A DNA stretch of 64,000 bases from Chrysomallon squamiferum (GCA_012295275.1 CM022668.1:4093080-4157079); one strand, 5' to 3'. Positions 1 through 13,927 are shown, counted from the first letter of the stretch. The notes: generated from the sequence alone by a model not told the origin. Numbers and translations are program-made.

Positions 1-707
1 AGAGAGACACATAGACATATCCAATACATGTATACATGCATACGCATACACTTATAAAATAAATGATTCAAGATTAGAAACGTATACAAAAATCATAGGT
101 TTATCGTCTCTTGTTTTTATCTACGTGTACTACATTGAGTTAGCCTCAAGATGGAATCGAGTCTGATGAAAGTAATCCGTTTACTTTTCATAAGTACGTA
201 GCCTGCAGCAGGTTTGTATTTAACACATTTAACAATTACTTGTTTGAAAGTGTGAAATGTGGAACACCAGAAACCTGAACATTGATTCATTCTCTCTCTC
301 ACATATACGTGCTCTTGGTATATCTACACACATTCACACACATACACACACATGCTAACACATCATAGATGATAAATATGTCACACTGGTGTTTTTGAAC
401 TGATGACATTTGACGCAGGAAACTCGACTCTAAACTACTAGTTACTGAGATGCAGGGAACGACTCAAATAAGACAAATCGCTTGACTAACTTCTTAGCAG
501 AGAATGATAACTCGATATTAATCACTTCACATTTAATTAGGCCATATGACCTTTATTCTCCTTTAATCATGAATCAAAATGGGAAAAAGTAAAAATCAAA
601 AAACAAAAACGTTATTTTGTAAAAGCCAGAAGAGCTGAATTTTTTTTTTTTTTAATTTGGAAGAAATTTCTAAAAACGCTTAGATCTTAATTAAAAGACT
701 GAGCCTG

Positions 708-748
<41 letters not shown>

Positions 749-760
749 ATAATAATAATT
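708..760. repeat. Poly-A tract followed by (AAT)n
   Basis: An uninterrupted run of about 39 A residues passes into about four AAT units. It could be the tail of an old retroposon on the + strand, but nothing upstream is recognisable as an element. Confidence 0.9.
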
Positions 761-1229
761 AGATGATAATAATGTGTGGTTTCTCTAACACGCTAACTCT
801 TCCGAGAAAGTAAAATGTCTGAAAATGGCTGAGTGACATGTTAGCACAAATAGATCATTATAATTGCAAATCTTTCATTTTTAATCTAAAATAACACCTT
901 TCAGTTTGTTAAATATTCGACATCCATCTTTGCCACTAAACTATACTCGTGTCTAAAATCAGAAATTAAACAAGCGGACATGACTGGTGAGAGAGATTTT
1001 GAAGAATTTACATCAAACGACTGATGCGTTACTGAGAAAGGAATTAGTTCTCATGACGTTGTCGTCGTTGTGTGTATATGAGACTGGACATGTCGTGTCA
1101 CATTCAATACAGAATTGTAATAAGAAACCTAGTTCTGAGGTAATTTCCTCCAGCGGGAAAGCACTGCTATATCAGACACACAGCTTAGACTTTTGTTTCA
1201 GGAAAGTCAGTGTGTTTGGCACATACTCT

Positions 1230-1390
1230 TTCATCCTGGATATTGGTGTGTTTCTGTGTATGTGTATTTTTGTGTGTTGGTGCGTGTATGCGTGTTTGTG
1301 TTTGTATGTATATAGTTTTGTTAGTGCGTGTGAGTGTGTTTGTTTATATGAGTGTGTATGTGTGTGTGTGTGTATAATTTGTGTATAACA
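1230..1390. repeat. Degenerate GT-rich microsatellite
   Basis: Imperfect TG/TATG/TTTG repeats on the + strand end in a perfect GT run near 1360-1374. The open frame crossing it is cysteine/valine low-complexity sequence produced by the repeat. Confidence 0.8.
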
Positions 1391-2830
1391 TATAAAAGAA
1401 TTCTCTTAAAAAAGAAAAGAGTAATAAACTGAAAAATGTACTCAACGAAAGCATGCGTGAAGCAACAAAATTTTACGAAAAAAAAATTCACTCTAAGAGA
1501 CGCAGAGCTGACAATGAAGTAATTTCTTCTCGCCAGCCACTGGGGCTTATTAATTCACACTCATATTTTATTACCCTCAGCCACAACATTAACAACTGGG
1601 TTTGCTGACTGGCAGGTCGGCGAGTGCACGAAGTTCAGGAAGACCAAATAAGTGAGAATATGTTTCTCTCTGTCTTAGTCATCTATCAAACAGTGAGAGA
1701 AAAATAACGTTTTAGTCAGAGAAACAACCGAAGTCTGATACGTAATTATATCATACCAGCCTATTTCTTTCACACACACACACATTCGTATATACAGACA
1801 TACATACATACATACGTAGATTTTAGACCTACACACACAGATATATATATATAATAGCTGAAGTTTAATTAGCTATTTTACAGATATTCCTGAAAATGCT
1901 TGACCTAATATTTAACACTGTAATTATTTCTGCCATCCTCTTGATAAATTCTTCTTTCAGTAATGAGTTGGCAATTGCTTTGACATTCAAGAAGAAAAAT
2001 ACCACAGCGTAGCAAAATAGTTTTCCATCGACTAATGTCTCTTATTAGTAAGCATTTGATAAGAGAGAGTCTAATAAAGTTACCTAGTGCATTTTTAACT
2101 TTTGTTGTTATCAGAATTTGTATCTTATTTTTATCAAACTTGGTGAATCCTGAAGAACTATTTAAAAAAAGAAACGGATGTAAATTTTAATTAATTGTAA
2201 TTTTGTTTTTTTTTATCAAAAACTATGAAAAACAAACGTTTAAATCAAGACATAACGTCAGCATGGTATTAACGGAAAGAATTAACTAATGGTATTTTGA
2301 TGTGGAAGAATAGAATGACGTCATCTGTGACTGGTTTGACATCACTGCCCATCAGTTGAGTGAAGGAAGCCTTGTCCGTGCAAGTGTCTGCAGTGTGAGA
2401 GCTTCGTGTGAGGAAATACGTTTCTGAGTGCAGACATCTCCGCTCGGCTTTCATTGTAACACACAAGTAATCTGAGAGTGTGACACCACGTCGTTCTCCA
2501 AATGCAAATAACAATAAACTCAACATTGTTTACCTAACTTTTCACTGCCTATTCCTTACTATTACTTTAAAGAACTGCATTTGTCAAAATAGTTGCCTGG
2601 TCTTCATTTAAGTACTATAAATTCAAAAAATGTATTACATGTTATCATGAGGTTGGGAGAACAGATCAAACAGTTTCAGATAATTGTTTAAAATAACTGA
2701 TATTATATGTACTACGAGAAACTTTCAGGGATTATACCTAATTCCTAAATGAATCAGACATTAAACATAAAAACTGAACATTTTATGAATTATACCTTAT
2801 CCCTGGCTATGTATATTTCCTGTAACATTC

Positions 2831-2890
2831 AGACAGACAGACAGGCATTCATGGATGCACACACACAGACACACACACGCACACACACAT
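2831..2890. repeat. GACA and AC microsatellite
   Basis: A short (GACA)n run at 2831-2844 is followed by an AC-rich tract at about 2858-2890. Confidence 0.85.
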
Positions 2891-3954
2891 AAACGTACAC
2901 GTCCTCTCTTTGAATCTGTTTTTATCTTTCTCTCTTTGTCTCTGTGAATGAAAAAAACTGTGAAGACAAACACGTGTCTCTGTCTCCAGTAGAATATTGG
3001 AATCATGAATTACTGTAGCTCATGAATTTTCTTTTACAAATAGCAGTCTTACTGTTACAACCGTAGTCAATTACTTTTCTAGGTACTAGGAGTAATGAAT
3101 AAATGAATATTTGTTACGTGAACATTTTTTTTGTATTAGGAAAAAAAACCACACTTTATTAGTTACTCTGAATAGTTGGCACCAAAGTAACTTTATATAA
3201 GTATTTCCTCACAATGAAATAATAAAAAACAACACTGTTTAAAGTTAGAACGTGAAATATATGTATGACAAGAGCAGAGAAAATACATGCAACAAACGCC
3301 TTTCGTAAGTATCAATGTAAAAGTTTAGGAAAAAACAACAAACAAACAAATAAATAAAATCAAAAATCAAAAATCAGCCGAAATCACAAATATTATGTAA
3401 CTTTATTGTTAATAAATAATATCCTTGCTTATAATAATGGTCTTTACTAGATGGTCTAGTGTCATGACTATAATCATGGTGCTACTGTTAACTTCTTTCT
3501 CGCAGACCTTACAACATTTCACATGTGTGTACGTGTAGGTCATTGTAACGTAACGTATATTGCACGAAGCAGTAGAACTTGGACGTTATACATTTATATT
3601 GATTGTCACTAAGCTATCATCATTATGCTGACTTTCTCTAATCATCTTGTCACTGTTATTTTTAGCTGTCCATTATTTTTTACCCAGAGTTTATTGCAAC
3701 CAGCTGATTATGTTAGCACAATTACGTTGTAATCACATAATTCTTTAACAAGGACGTCAGTAAATTGATGACGTGTTTTTTTACGATAAAATCCTCAATA
3801 AATCACACTGATTTTTACAATAAATAAAATCCTCATATTAAACAAAGTAGATTTTAACAGACTGTTTCGAAAATACAGATTAAAAATAGTGAAAGCTGGG
3901 TTTTGCGTTAGCAAAGTAAAATGTGCCTATTTAAACAGCAAGATTAGAGTCAGA

Positions 3955-4165
3955 TATTGTGATTCGAATAAAGTACACGACCCTTTTTTAAAACGAAGTA
4001 TAGGATATCGTTTAAACAAAATATAAGAGCCTCCTTTTTTTTTTAAAACTAAGTATAGAATTCTTTTTTTGTTTTTAAAAAGAAAAAAAAAGTAAAGGAT
4101 ATTCCTTTTTAAACAAAGATTATTCTTTTTTGAAGAAAGGATTTTCTTTTTTAAACGACTGTTAG
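3955..4165 (-). repeat. Degenerate ~27-bp repeat, inverted relative to 6180-6335
   Basis: Recurring blocks with the core GGATATTCNTTTTTAAAC followed by AAAG. Their reverse complement is the unit found at 6180-6335 (CTTTGTTTAAAAAAGAATAT). About five imperfect units are visible, several expanded by poly-T. Confidence 0.6.
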
Positions 4166-4834
4166 CTAAGTGTAATCTATTGATTCTGCACACACAAGTC
4201 TGACTGAGTGGTATTTCGAGTAACGTCCCAGAGGTGTTGTTACAGGAGCCAGACAGTCACTGGAAGCAACCCAGCCAGAGACAGAAGTTTAAAAAAGATG
4301 GATTTGCCAATCGTTACCTGAATGAAATCAGCTGAAAACCTTATTACTTGCTGAACGTTTCATAAGTCATTATAAAACTGATTTTATTTACGAACAAGGA
4401 TAATTTGATCTAACAATTAGAGTTTGTTTCTTAGTTTTCCATCACTTTAGTCGACAATGTCAAACACTGGCTTATTCCAACACAGCGTTACCAGAGGGAA
4501 CATTTTTTATTTTCAGATTAGCAGTAAGCACTGCTTGATATTCACATCACCATAGCTAGAAACAAACAATCCACAGAAACAAGATAAAAGATAAAAAGAT
4601 TACAGAGAAATCCCCGTCTTTTGCTGTATTTCCCCTTTCTTTCTTTTTCTTTATATATATATAGTTTGTGTCTGAGTGTGTGTGTGGATAGATAGATAGA
4701 CAGATAGATGTAATATAATCCTTTGATAGATTTTTCTCAGCAAACCATCTTTTCTTTATATACAATTGGCCATATTATTACTAAATGTATTATTATTACT
4801 ATTAAGTAACAGACACGTACTTCATTAAATACTT

Positions 4835-5165
4835 CTTTTCAAGTAATAGTCACGCACTTCTTTACAAATAATAGTCACATGCTTATGTACAAATAATAGT
4901 CACGTACTTATGTTCAAGCAAGTCACGTACTTCTTTTCAAATAACAGTCACGTATTTCTTTACAGATAACATTGGTGTTGTTTTACAAGTAAAACTGACG
5001 AGCTTCTTTATCAGTAATCATCCCGTTCTTCTTTAAAGTAAAGGTTTTGTGGTTTGTTTGTTTCGTTTTTTAATAGCAAAAGTCACTTCCTGCTTTATAA
5101 ATAATTGTCACGTGCTTCGTTACACGTATTTTTGTAAAAGTCACGTGTTAGTTTACATGTATTTT
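4835..5165 (+). repeat. Degenerate ~25-bp minisatellite with AGTCACGTAC core
   Basis: Units start with AGTCACGTAC or AGTCACGCAC, continue with CTTCTTTAC and AAATAAT, and lie about 25 bp apart near 4848, 4873 and 4898. They become more degenerate towards 5165. Two units contain CACGTG (near 5109 and 5142), an E-box palindrome, which may be chance. Confidence 0.6.
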
Positions 5166-5439
5166 CACGTCATCAGCGGTTCATTATAAGACACCTTGCT
5201 CTGAGCCTCACAGGAAAACACCTCGTGTCACATTTCTTATATAACCACAGGCACAACGTTCATTTGCGAATGTTAATAACTGAGCTGCAGGCAAAGTGCC
5301 AAGTCATTGAGTCCAGTGCAATGACGGAACATCAGCGAAATGAATAAATGTTCTTAAATACAAAATACAATTAGCGTGAATAATAAAAAGCTCACTTTAA
5401 CAAATGTTTTGTTGATACTTCATTTGTTAGTGTTTAGTT

Positions 5440-5645
5440 TGTTAATTTATTACATTTATATTATATTATATTGCATTATGCTACATTTTACTACATTAAA
5501 TTACATTACTTTACAGTACTTTAGATAGCATTACATTACATTATATTATAGTAAATTACGTTTCGTTACGTTATATTATATTAAATTACACTATATTATA
5601 CCGTATATTACAGTGCAGCACAGAACACTACAGAACAGTACATTA
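5440..5645. repeat. Degenerate ATTAT/ATTAC short-period repeat
   Basis: Closely packed ATTATATT, ATTACATT and ATTACGTT variants with a 5- to 10-bp rhythm, ending in CAGCACAG/CTACAGAACAG words. This is a decayed simple repeat. Confidence 0.6.
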
Positions 5646-6179
5646 TTATACCAAAATTTGAAATTAATTGTTGTACTGTATTTTGCTGGGCTATCACTAG
5701 TTATTTTTAACCTAGTAACTTGTATGTAGAATGACAAGAGGAATTAACTACTTGTACCACTCAGTGTACTCAGACTGCTCTTATTAGTACAAACAGATTA
5801 GAGACTCGCTGCCTCCCCGCTTCACGACTTCGCTGTGATAATCCAGTCGTGCACGCGTTTACTGATCCCGTGAGAACACAGTGTCACAATTACTCACGAA
5901 ACACCCAGTGAAACGGTTTCCATTTTCTAAAAGAATCGAGTTTGATCAATGAAAGTTCCTGTCTGCTGGTCCAATTTTTTTTTTTTTTGATTCTTATTAG
6001 CGATAAAGTTTTAACACGAATTTTTAAAATATTTTAAAATGTCGGGCCTAGCGAGACATGATACAATTATGCATTATGTTTTGGGCATGTTATTGTTCAC
6101 GTTATAGATATCCAACTGATAATGATTTCATTTATAACTACTGATGTTATATCTACTCAGTTAGAAAAATGAATCTCCT

Positions 6180-6335
6180 ATGCTTTGTTTAAAAAAAGAA
6201 TATCATATACTTTGTTTAAAAAAGAATATGCTATATTTTGTTTAAAAAGGAATATCTTATTATTATTTTAAAAAGAGTATCCTATACTTTGTTAAAAAAG
6301 AAAATCTTATACTTTATTTAAAAATTATACAAAAT
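6180..6335 (+). repeat. ~27-bp tandem repeat
   Basis: About five to six units of the form CTTTGTTTAAAAAAGAATAT plus a CATATA-like spacer, about 27 bp apart. The same family appears in opposite orientation at 3955-4165. Confidence 0.7.
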
Positions 6336-6840
6336 ACATGTGGCAGTATTATTTTGTTTATAACAAAATGCGATTTATTACTGTCTGTCTGGTAAATAAG
6401 CCACTGAGAGTTGCTTCCCCTGCGTTATAACAAGCTTTGTGATAAAATTTCGAAGGATCTTATAACCTTTGTACACTTTGATATGTGTGAGTGTATATGT
6501 GCGTGCGGGCGTTCGTGTTTGATTGTACAACTAATATTTGTACGTGTGTGTAAGTTCCTATATGCGAAAACTTACATATATACATTATATAGTACATATT
6601 CTTAAATTCACTGTTTATTTATTTATTTATGTAATTTTTACCTTTTTATTTATTCGGAAATATAATTTTCATTGATTTACATACTTTTGTGTGTCTCTAT
6701 TATTAACATAACAATTCACACTTTTTTTTTATTTAAGAACTAAGTGTACTTTATGTTAGGCTGTAACAAATATAATTATTTCGACATCTGTTTGTCTTTT
6801 AAAATGATAATTTTGTAACAGCTGCAAACTCTATAATTTT

Positions 6841-7009
<169 letters not shown>

Positions 7010-7236
7010 TGATGATGCTAATAATATGTAAAGAACAACTAAGTAAATAAATACTAAATATATAAATACATAAATAAATATATATATATAAGAAAGAAAG
7101 AAAGACAAATTAAATAAACAAAATAAAAGAATAATAATGACAAATAATATTGATAATACTCCCATAACTGTTACTACTTCAAACACCACAATAGCAACAA
7201 CTACTTCTATTACAGAGTGACAGAATTCTTCTGTTC

Positions 7237-7237
<1 letters not shown>

Positions 7238-7307
<70 letters not shown>

Positions 7308-7318
7308 AATAAATAAAT
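7238..7318. repeat. (AAT)n-(AAAT)n microsatellite
   Basis: About 21 AAT units pass into about five AAAT units. It lies about 85 bp beyond the stop codon of the LicD-like gene, within its presumed 3' flank. Confidence 0.95.
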
Positions 7319-7403
7319 GAATAAAACAGATAATAGAATTCTTTATAAAGATGTCAAAGTGTGAAACGTATCAAGCTGGAGAGTCTGGGACTGGTTTGCT
7401 TCT

Positions 7404-8333
7404 TTATACACATGGTTTAGTTACCGTGATTTTCCGTAACACCTCGTCTCCACGTTTCAGTGTTTCAGTAACGTGGGTAGAATTATATTCTCTGAAGACA
7501 AAAGGGAAGACGTCGTGTAAGGTGATGCATGAGACTGTCGACTCTTTAATGGTGACGTGGTCTTTGTGCAGGTACCAGAGTGACTTGCACTTCTCTACTT
7601 TGTACTGTTCTACGAGCTGGCTCATCCTGCACGGAGTTGAGACGTTTCGGTTTTCGAAAATACGACTTTGAAGTGGATAAATGTCGTCCTTTTTGTACAC
7701 GTAATCTTTTATGTTTGTAAATAAACCAAACACGTGAGTTGAGTTTTCACCGAAGATAAAAATATCAAGAAAAGGATATTTAAATGATTTCAGTCTGGCT
7801 AGAGGTGGCAGATCCTTTTTGAAAAGCTTCCACTGATAATTGTCAGGAGAGTACAGCTCATAGTCCTCGCTTCGTTTCAGCGCTTGTCGAGTTTTGTTGA
7901 TATCGGAAACAACAAGAACAATATCCAAGTCGTCGTCCCATGGAATAAAGCCGTGGTGTCGGTACACTCCCAGAAGAGACCCACCCCACAGAAAATACGT
8001 CAGATTTGCCGTTTCACACATCTCAGTAAAAACATCGAGAGTGAGAAGCATGAGAACTTGGTCGTTTATCGACATCCGCGGCAGAAAATGTTTGAGAGCT
8101 GGATCAGAGATAATTTTCTTTTTATTTCCAACATACCAAATGTCAACACCTCCTCTCTTCCCAACAACACGTTCAGTCAGAGAGTAGTAGATCGTCTTCA
8201 GACTTTGTTCATTCTGGACAAAATAGTGACCTCGTGATGAAAGAAGCACGTTTAGAATGACTGTCACAAAACCTAATACTACAAACAATGCAAGCATCTT
8301 TCTTATATTTCTCAGTCTGCAGAAAAATGTCAT
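7404..8333 (-). CDS. LicD/fukutin-like family type II membrane transferase, single exon
   Basis: A 309-residue frame. A hydrophobic segment at residues 13-31 after a short basic N-terminus predicts a type II membrane protein with a luminal catalytic domain, as in the Golgi. The key signature is WGGSLLGVYRHHG at 116-128 followed by PWDDDLDI at 131-138. This matches the LicD/FKTN/FKRP nucleotidyltransferase fold, whose clustered aspartates (here D133, D134, D135, D137) bind metal and nucleotide-sugar or CDP-polyol donors. A further FLDIFIF at 188-194 resembles the third acidic motif. Five N-glycosylation sequons (N110, N146, N197, N230, N284) agree with a luminal location. Related proteins transfer phosphocholine or ribitol-phosphate to glycans; the substrate here cannot be read. 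I chose the ATG at 8333 because it precedes the membrane segment; Met13 would be the alternative. No intron is visible. The gene lies outside the duplicated block. Antisense frames are shadows. Confidence 0.85.
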   Translation of the reverse strand: MTFFCRLRNIRKMLALFVVLGFVTVILNVLLSSRGHYFVQNEQSLKTIYYSLTERVVGKRGGVDIWYVGNKKKIISDPALKHFLPRMSINDQVLMLLTLDVFTEMCETANLTYFLWGGSLLGVYRHHGFIPWDDDLDIVLVVSDINKTRQALKRSEDYELYSPDNYQWKLFKKDLPPLARLKSFKYPFLDIFIFGENSTHVFGLFTNIKDYVYKKDDIYPLQSRIFENRNVSTPCRMSQLVEQYKVEKCKSLWYLHKDHVTIKESTVSCITLHDVFPFVFREYNSTHVTETLKRGDEVLRKITVTKPCV

Positions 8334-8391
8334 GTTCAGTGTTTAACTATCACTAGACGTTAGTAGTAATAGTAGTACAGTAATAGTGCTG

Positions 8392-8402
8392 TATATTATA
8401 TA
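8392..8402 (-). promoter_or_regulatory. TATA-like element upstream of the LicD-like gene
   Basis: On the minus strand this reads TATATAATATA, about 59 bp before the chosen ATG. The position suits a core promoter with a very short 5' UTR, but AT-rich words like this are common here. Confidence 0.25.
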
Positions 8403-8452
8403 ACTTGTTTAGTAAACAGTCTCGCTGAATTACCTTCGCGATTTTGTTTTTA

Positions 8453-8464
8453 TGACGTCACGTG
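8453..8464. promoter_or_regulatory. Overlapping CRE and E-box (TGACGTCACGTG)
   Basis: A perfect cAMP-response palindrome TGACGTCA (8453-8460) overlaps a perfect CACGTG E-box (8459-8464), about 120 bp upstream of the LicD-like start codon. Such composites bind bZIP and bHLH factors in animals. A GC-containing perfect 12-mer is uncommon in this AT-rich context, so promoter function is plausible but inferred. Confidence 0.45.
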
Positions 8465-8705
8465 TGTATATAATTGTTGCCATGGATTTTCAAAGACTAT
8501 GGAAGTTAATAGATAACTTTTACCTCTTAGAGTCAGTCCTTTTACCAAATCTTTAATCCACTGAAAAACAAAGAATGTTATTAAAGATTAATTAACAATG
8601 TTGTGTATTTATCTATGTATGCGTCCATACATGTATGCGTGCGTACATACGTTTGTATCTATTTTTCACTTGTTTAAAAAACTGAAACTGCATCAGTGAA
8701 TAAAC

Positions 8706-9257
8706 CTATCCCATCCAAATAGTAATAAATAAACGCATTAAAATAATAGTAATAATATTATAGAAATAAGACCTCAAGATAATAAATAAATAACTAATAA
8801 TAACAAATAAAAACAGATACAAAATTAAAACGTGTTCTTCAACATTAGAAAATATCAGTTTCAGTGACAAACGTCTAACAGAGAAAAATAACAAAATATC
8901 GTTTGTCAGCTGTTTCACGCTCATCGCGAAAAACACGTTCACCTGCAAGATTCATAAAAAATATACATAAAACAAAGTGTGCTGCATCAGAAAGCTACTA
9001 GTCCAATAACAGTCTGCTAACACACTGACACACACACACGTACACATACACACACAAACACACAAGTACACACACATACACACGCACAAGTACACACACA
9101 CACCACACACACATACACTTACCTGTTCTAACTTAAATAACCGCCAACCAGAAACATCTAAAACACCTGAATAAATCAAAAACACACCTGTGTGTCTTAC
9201 TCGCTCAGCACGTGCTGATAAAGATTTCATTAAATGCAACAATGGTTTTTCAAACAT
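8706..9257 (-). CDS. Putative two-exon gene fragment in the left arm, unknown function
   Basis: Exon 1 reads from an ATG at 9257 to a phase-0 boundary at 9123 (residues ending FKLEQ). It is followed by a consensus donor GTAAGT. An intron of about 180 nt (8943-9122), largely GT-repeat on the coding strand, ends with CTTGCAG. Exon 2 begins VNVFFAMSVKQLTNDILLFF and stays open to 8706, though its last part after VEEHVL is AT-rich low complexity and differs in frame between copies. The inferred product begins MFEKPLLHLMKSLSARAERV; I do not recognise a family. The first exon may be internal, because an AG lies shortly upstream of the ATG. The same pair recurs at 14510-14974 and 47882-48432 with amino-acid differences but intact splice sites. 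It may be a real gene, a gene fragment or a chance frame carried by the repeat. Confidence 0.35.
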
Positions 9258-9303
9258 TAAAAACACATTATAAAAAAATCTGTTTCATATAAAATAAAAA
9301 AAT

Positions 9304-9419
<116 letters not shown>

Positions 9420-9685
9420 GTCGTCAGCAGTGTTTATTGTTATTTGTAAATGAATACAAGACTAAAGATTTTTTAACTGAATTTTGTTAGGTTTTATTTT
9501 GTATTAATTATTATTTTTTTACATTTTTATTATTTTTTGTTGTTTTCTGCTTTTGTATTTATTTATTTAATTTTTTATTTTTATTATTATTATTATTTTT
9601 TTTTTTTTTGGGGAAATTCACAACAGAAATGGAATGTTCTATAGTATCAGTTTCAGTGCACGTGTAACGTGTATGAACGTGTGTA

Positions 9686-9699
9686 CAGTGAAACCTCCC
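9686..9699 (+). repeat. CAGTGAAACCTCCC, pogo/Tigger-like terminus motif
   Basis: The 14-mer CAGTGAAACCTCCC directly follows TA, and AAACCGGAATTC follows about 17 bp later. Termini of the form CAGTG-AACCTC next to TA are typical of pogo/Tigger DNA transposons in invertebrates. The mirror image GGGAGGTTTCACTG lies at 14125-14138, followed by TA. As both sit inside longer inverted-repeat arms, they may simply be carried by them. Confidence 0.3.
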
Positions 9700-9899
9700 A
9701 AAACTGAACCCGATAAACCGGAATTCTCTCACGATTCCGTGAAATTTGCCAAACAAATCAGAAATGCCTCCAAACAGCAGCCGATGAAATTATCCCGTTC
9801 CAATGTGTTCCTCTAATGCAAATTTTACCGGAGGGTCCTGTTTACGTGAATCCTTACTGCATTACCAGTACCGAGTCAGTAGATAATGCGATTACGTAT

Positions 9900-10606
9900 G
9901 CGAATACTAGTTATTTATTAATGATTAAGTGTACACAGTGTAGTTGTATGTTAACTCTTCGTCTAGTTTATAAGTTAATTTATTTTTATTTTATTTATTT
10001 ATTTATTTTTTTGTATCATTTATATGCTGTTCATGTTTCTAAGGTTAAAAACTATTTTCTAGTTTTTTTTTTTTTTTTATTATTATTTTTTTTTTAAAAG
10101 TCCTGAAATATCAATACTAAGTTATTTAAGGTTTGAACATATTATTACATGTCTATTTCATTTCATTTATTTTATTATTAGTTTGATGATATTTTAGTTC
10201 TTTTGCTAAAATTATCTGTAATTACTTTAAATTTCTTGAACAAAATACACCTATACCCATGACTAAAAAACAAAAACAACAAAACGAAAGAAAATAACTG
10301 AATTCTGTAGCCATTAAATATATATATATATAAAAAAATTATTTAAAAAAAGGCTTTTAATAAACTACCTATAAGATACACCTAAAAACTGACAAAACGT
10401 TTAATTATTATAAAACTTTCTTATTTAATCAGTGATTCGTTATTTCTTATAAAACATCTTTTTCCTCTGCACATAATTTATTACAAGGTTTTTTCTATCG
10501 TGTTTAAAACTATTTCATCGCGAATCTAGTGTGTTCTTTCTGTTCAATATTCTAATCACCTTCTCAAAATGGGTTAAAAAAAAAACAACTACAACCCAAA
10601 CAAACA
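9900..10606. other. AT-rich spacer between inverted-repeat arms
   Basis: I see no gene. It holds T-rich runs (about 9980-10095) and a short TA repeat (about 10318-10332). Confidence 0.5.
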
Positions 10607-12480
<1,874 letters not shown>

Positions 12481-12481
12481 A

Positions 12482-12790
12482 GCATGCGTTTGTTTTTAGA
12501 CAGCACTGTAATCAGTAGCTCGGCCCACATGCCGGGCGGACAGCCCGTGGTTAGGGTCCGGGCAGGGAGGGTGAGTAGAGCTCACCCGTTTTTATCCTAT
12601 CTGCCCCTCTGCCCAAGTCTGCCCCGCCCTAAGACAGCTTGTGAAGGTACCAGAACCAAGTTGAAACTTTAGTTTCTTGGCAGCATGTTCATATATGTGA
12701 CATCGTGGGATCGAATCTTGGCGTACGGCGTTTTCGGAGGTTCTGTTTATCCCGTACGGATAACGTAAGCTTTGGGAGTACATCTCACAT
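12482..12790 (+). mobile_element. GC-rich SINE-like block
   Basis: A sharp GC-rich island in AT-rich DNA. It contains GTGGTTAGGGTCCGGGC (12547-12563), which resembles the A-box side of tRNA-derived SINEs, and GATCGAATC (12709-12717), which fits the Pol III B-box consensus GWTCRANNC. Their spacing of about 160 bp is longer than usual. Two clear hairpins are present: GGGC/GCCC at 12534-12546 and GGGTGAG/CTCACCC at 12569-12587 with a 5-nt loop. A tRNA-related SINE or other small structured element is plausible. No poly-A tail or target duplication could be fixed. Confidence 0.35.
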
Positions 12791-13408
12791 AAAGGACATA
12801 AGTCTAATCAATGGTTGTGAACACATATCACTAAAGGGAGATAACTTTAATCGATATAATTTTTACTTCGCGGTGAAAATTGTATACGTTATTTATCATG
12901 ATGAGAGAAAGAGAGATTTGGGTTTCACTACGACTGTAAGTTTGTATGTTTTCATAAAAATTTCATTTCACTGTACAAATGTAGTATAAAAATTTCAAAT
13001 ACATGTAAATACTGTTTTTCAGCCTTTTCATACTGATATGTTATTTAAATTTCACAAATATAATGATTTCTAGAGCTTGGTATGTAACATCAATTCAACT
13101 GTTTAAAAGTTTAATTAAGTTTGTGTGTATGCGTGTGTCTGTGTGTTTCATCTAACTTCAAATTATATTTTTATTATTGATATTATTGTTAATATTGTTT
13201 TTGTAGTATATAATTATAATTATTTTTATTTTTGTTGTTATTATTAATATTGCTGTTATAGCTATTGCTTTTGCTGTTGGTTAACTTTGCTTTAGGAAAA
13301 ATGGTTAATTTTGTGTGGAGAAAAGAATGCGACTTAGAGAGAGAAAGACAGAGTGAGGGAAAGAGAGTGAGAGAAAGATGAGAAAGATACAAAGACAGAC
13401 AGAGAGAG

Positions 13409-13411
<3 letters not shown>
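12791..13411. other. AT-rich spacer
   Basis: No gene seen. The end of the stretch (13320-13411) is a decayed GA-rich lead-in to the AG microsatellite. Confidence 0.5.

Positions 13412-13504
<93 letters not shown>
13412..13504. repeat. (AG)n microsatellite
   Basis: About 46 perfect AG units. The counterpart in the second copy (46809-46931) is longer, about 61 units. Confidence 0.95.
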
Positions 13505-13507
<3 letters not shown>

Positions 13508-13660
13508 CGAATCGCTATGGGACCAAGTCCAGTTTTGAAGAATGGTCTGTTTACTTAAGGTGCAGTTCTGAGCTAAATAGTTTGTTTGTTAGACCTCTCT
13601 GTTCAAACACTAACTAATAAAACTGGGAAACCAAATTAGTAACAAACAATACAACAACAA

Positions 13661-13661
<1 letters not shown>

Positions 13662-13693
<32 letters not shown>
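13662..13693. repeat. Poly-A tract
   Basis: About 32 A residues after an ACAACAACAA run. The counterpart at 47030-47096 has expanded and become mixed A/G. Confidence 0.9.
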
Positions 13694-13695
<2 letters not shown>

Positions 13696-13927
13696 TAAAA
13701 GTAAAGAAAGAAAACCAAAAAAACAAACATTTAATGAGAAATCGTGACATGAAGCTATGAAAAGGAGCTCAGCCAGATTTAAAAGCTAATCTTTGTAACA
13801 AAACAGCTGAGAATAAACATGTTTCGTTCAGTTATTTAAACATTACAGCTATTAATCCCTCGATCGGTATTTGTCAACTGCAAAGCAATGACACAGAAGC
13901 ATGCGCACATACGATTAGTTCTGAGTA

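Larger units (their letters stand above)
1..6840. other. AT-rich intergenic region
   Basis: I see no convincing gene in this stretch. Open frames are short, lack family motifs, and several simply read through AC/GT microsatellites. It holds poly-A, AC and GT tracts and four degenerate tandem repeats, listed separately. The remainder is ordinary AT-rich DNA with no repeat or RNA gene that I recognise. Confidence 0.6.

Noticed and set aside
7351-8237. Frames on the + strand opposite the LicD-like gene
   Set aside because: Shadows of a well-supported minus-strand coding sequence.
9634-9816. 60-codon frame around CAGTGAAACCTCCC (copies at 14008-14274 and 43067-43249)
   Set aside because: It spans the transposon-terminus-like motif, and no protein family is recognisable in it.
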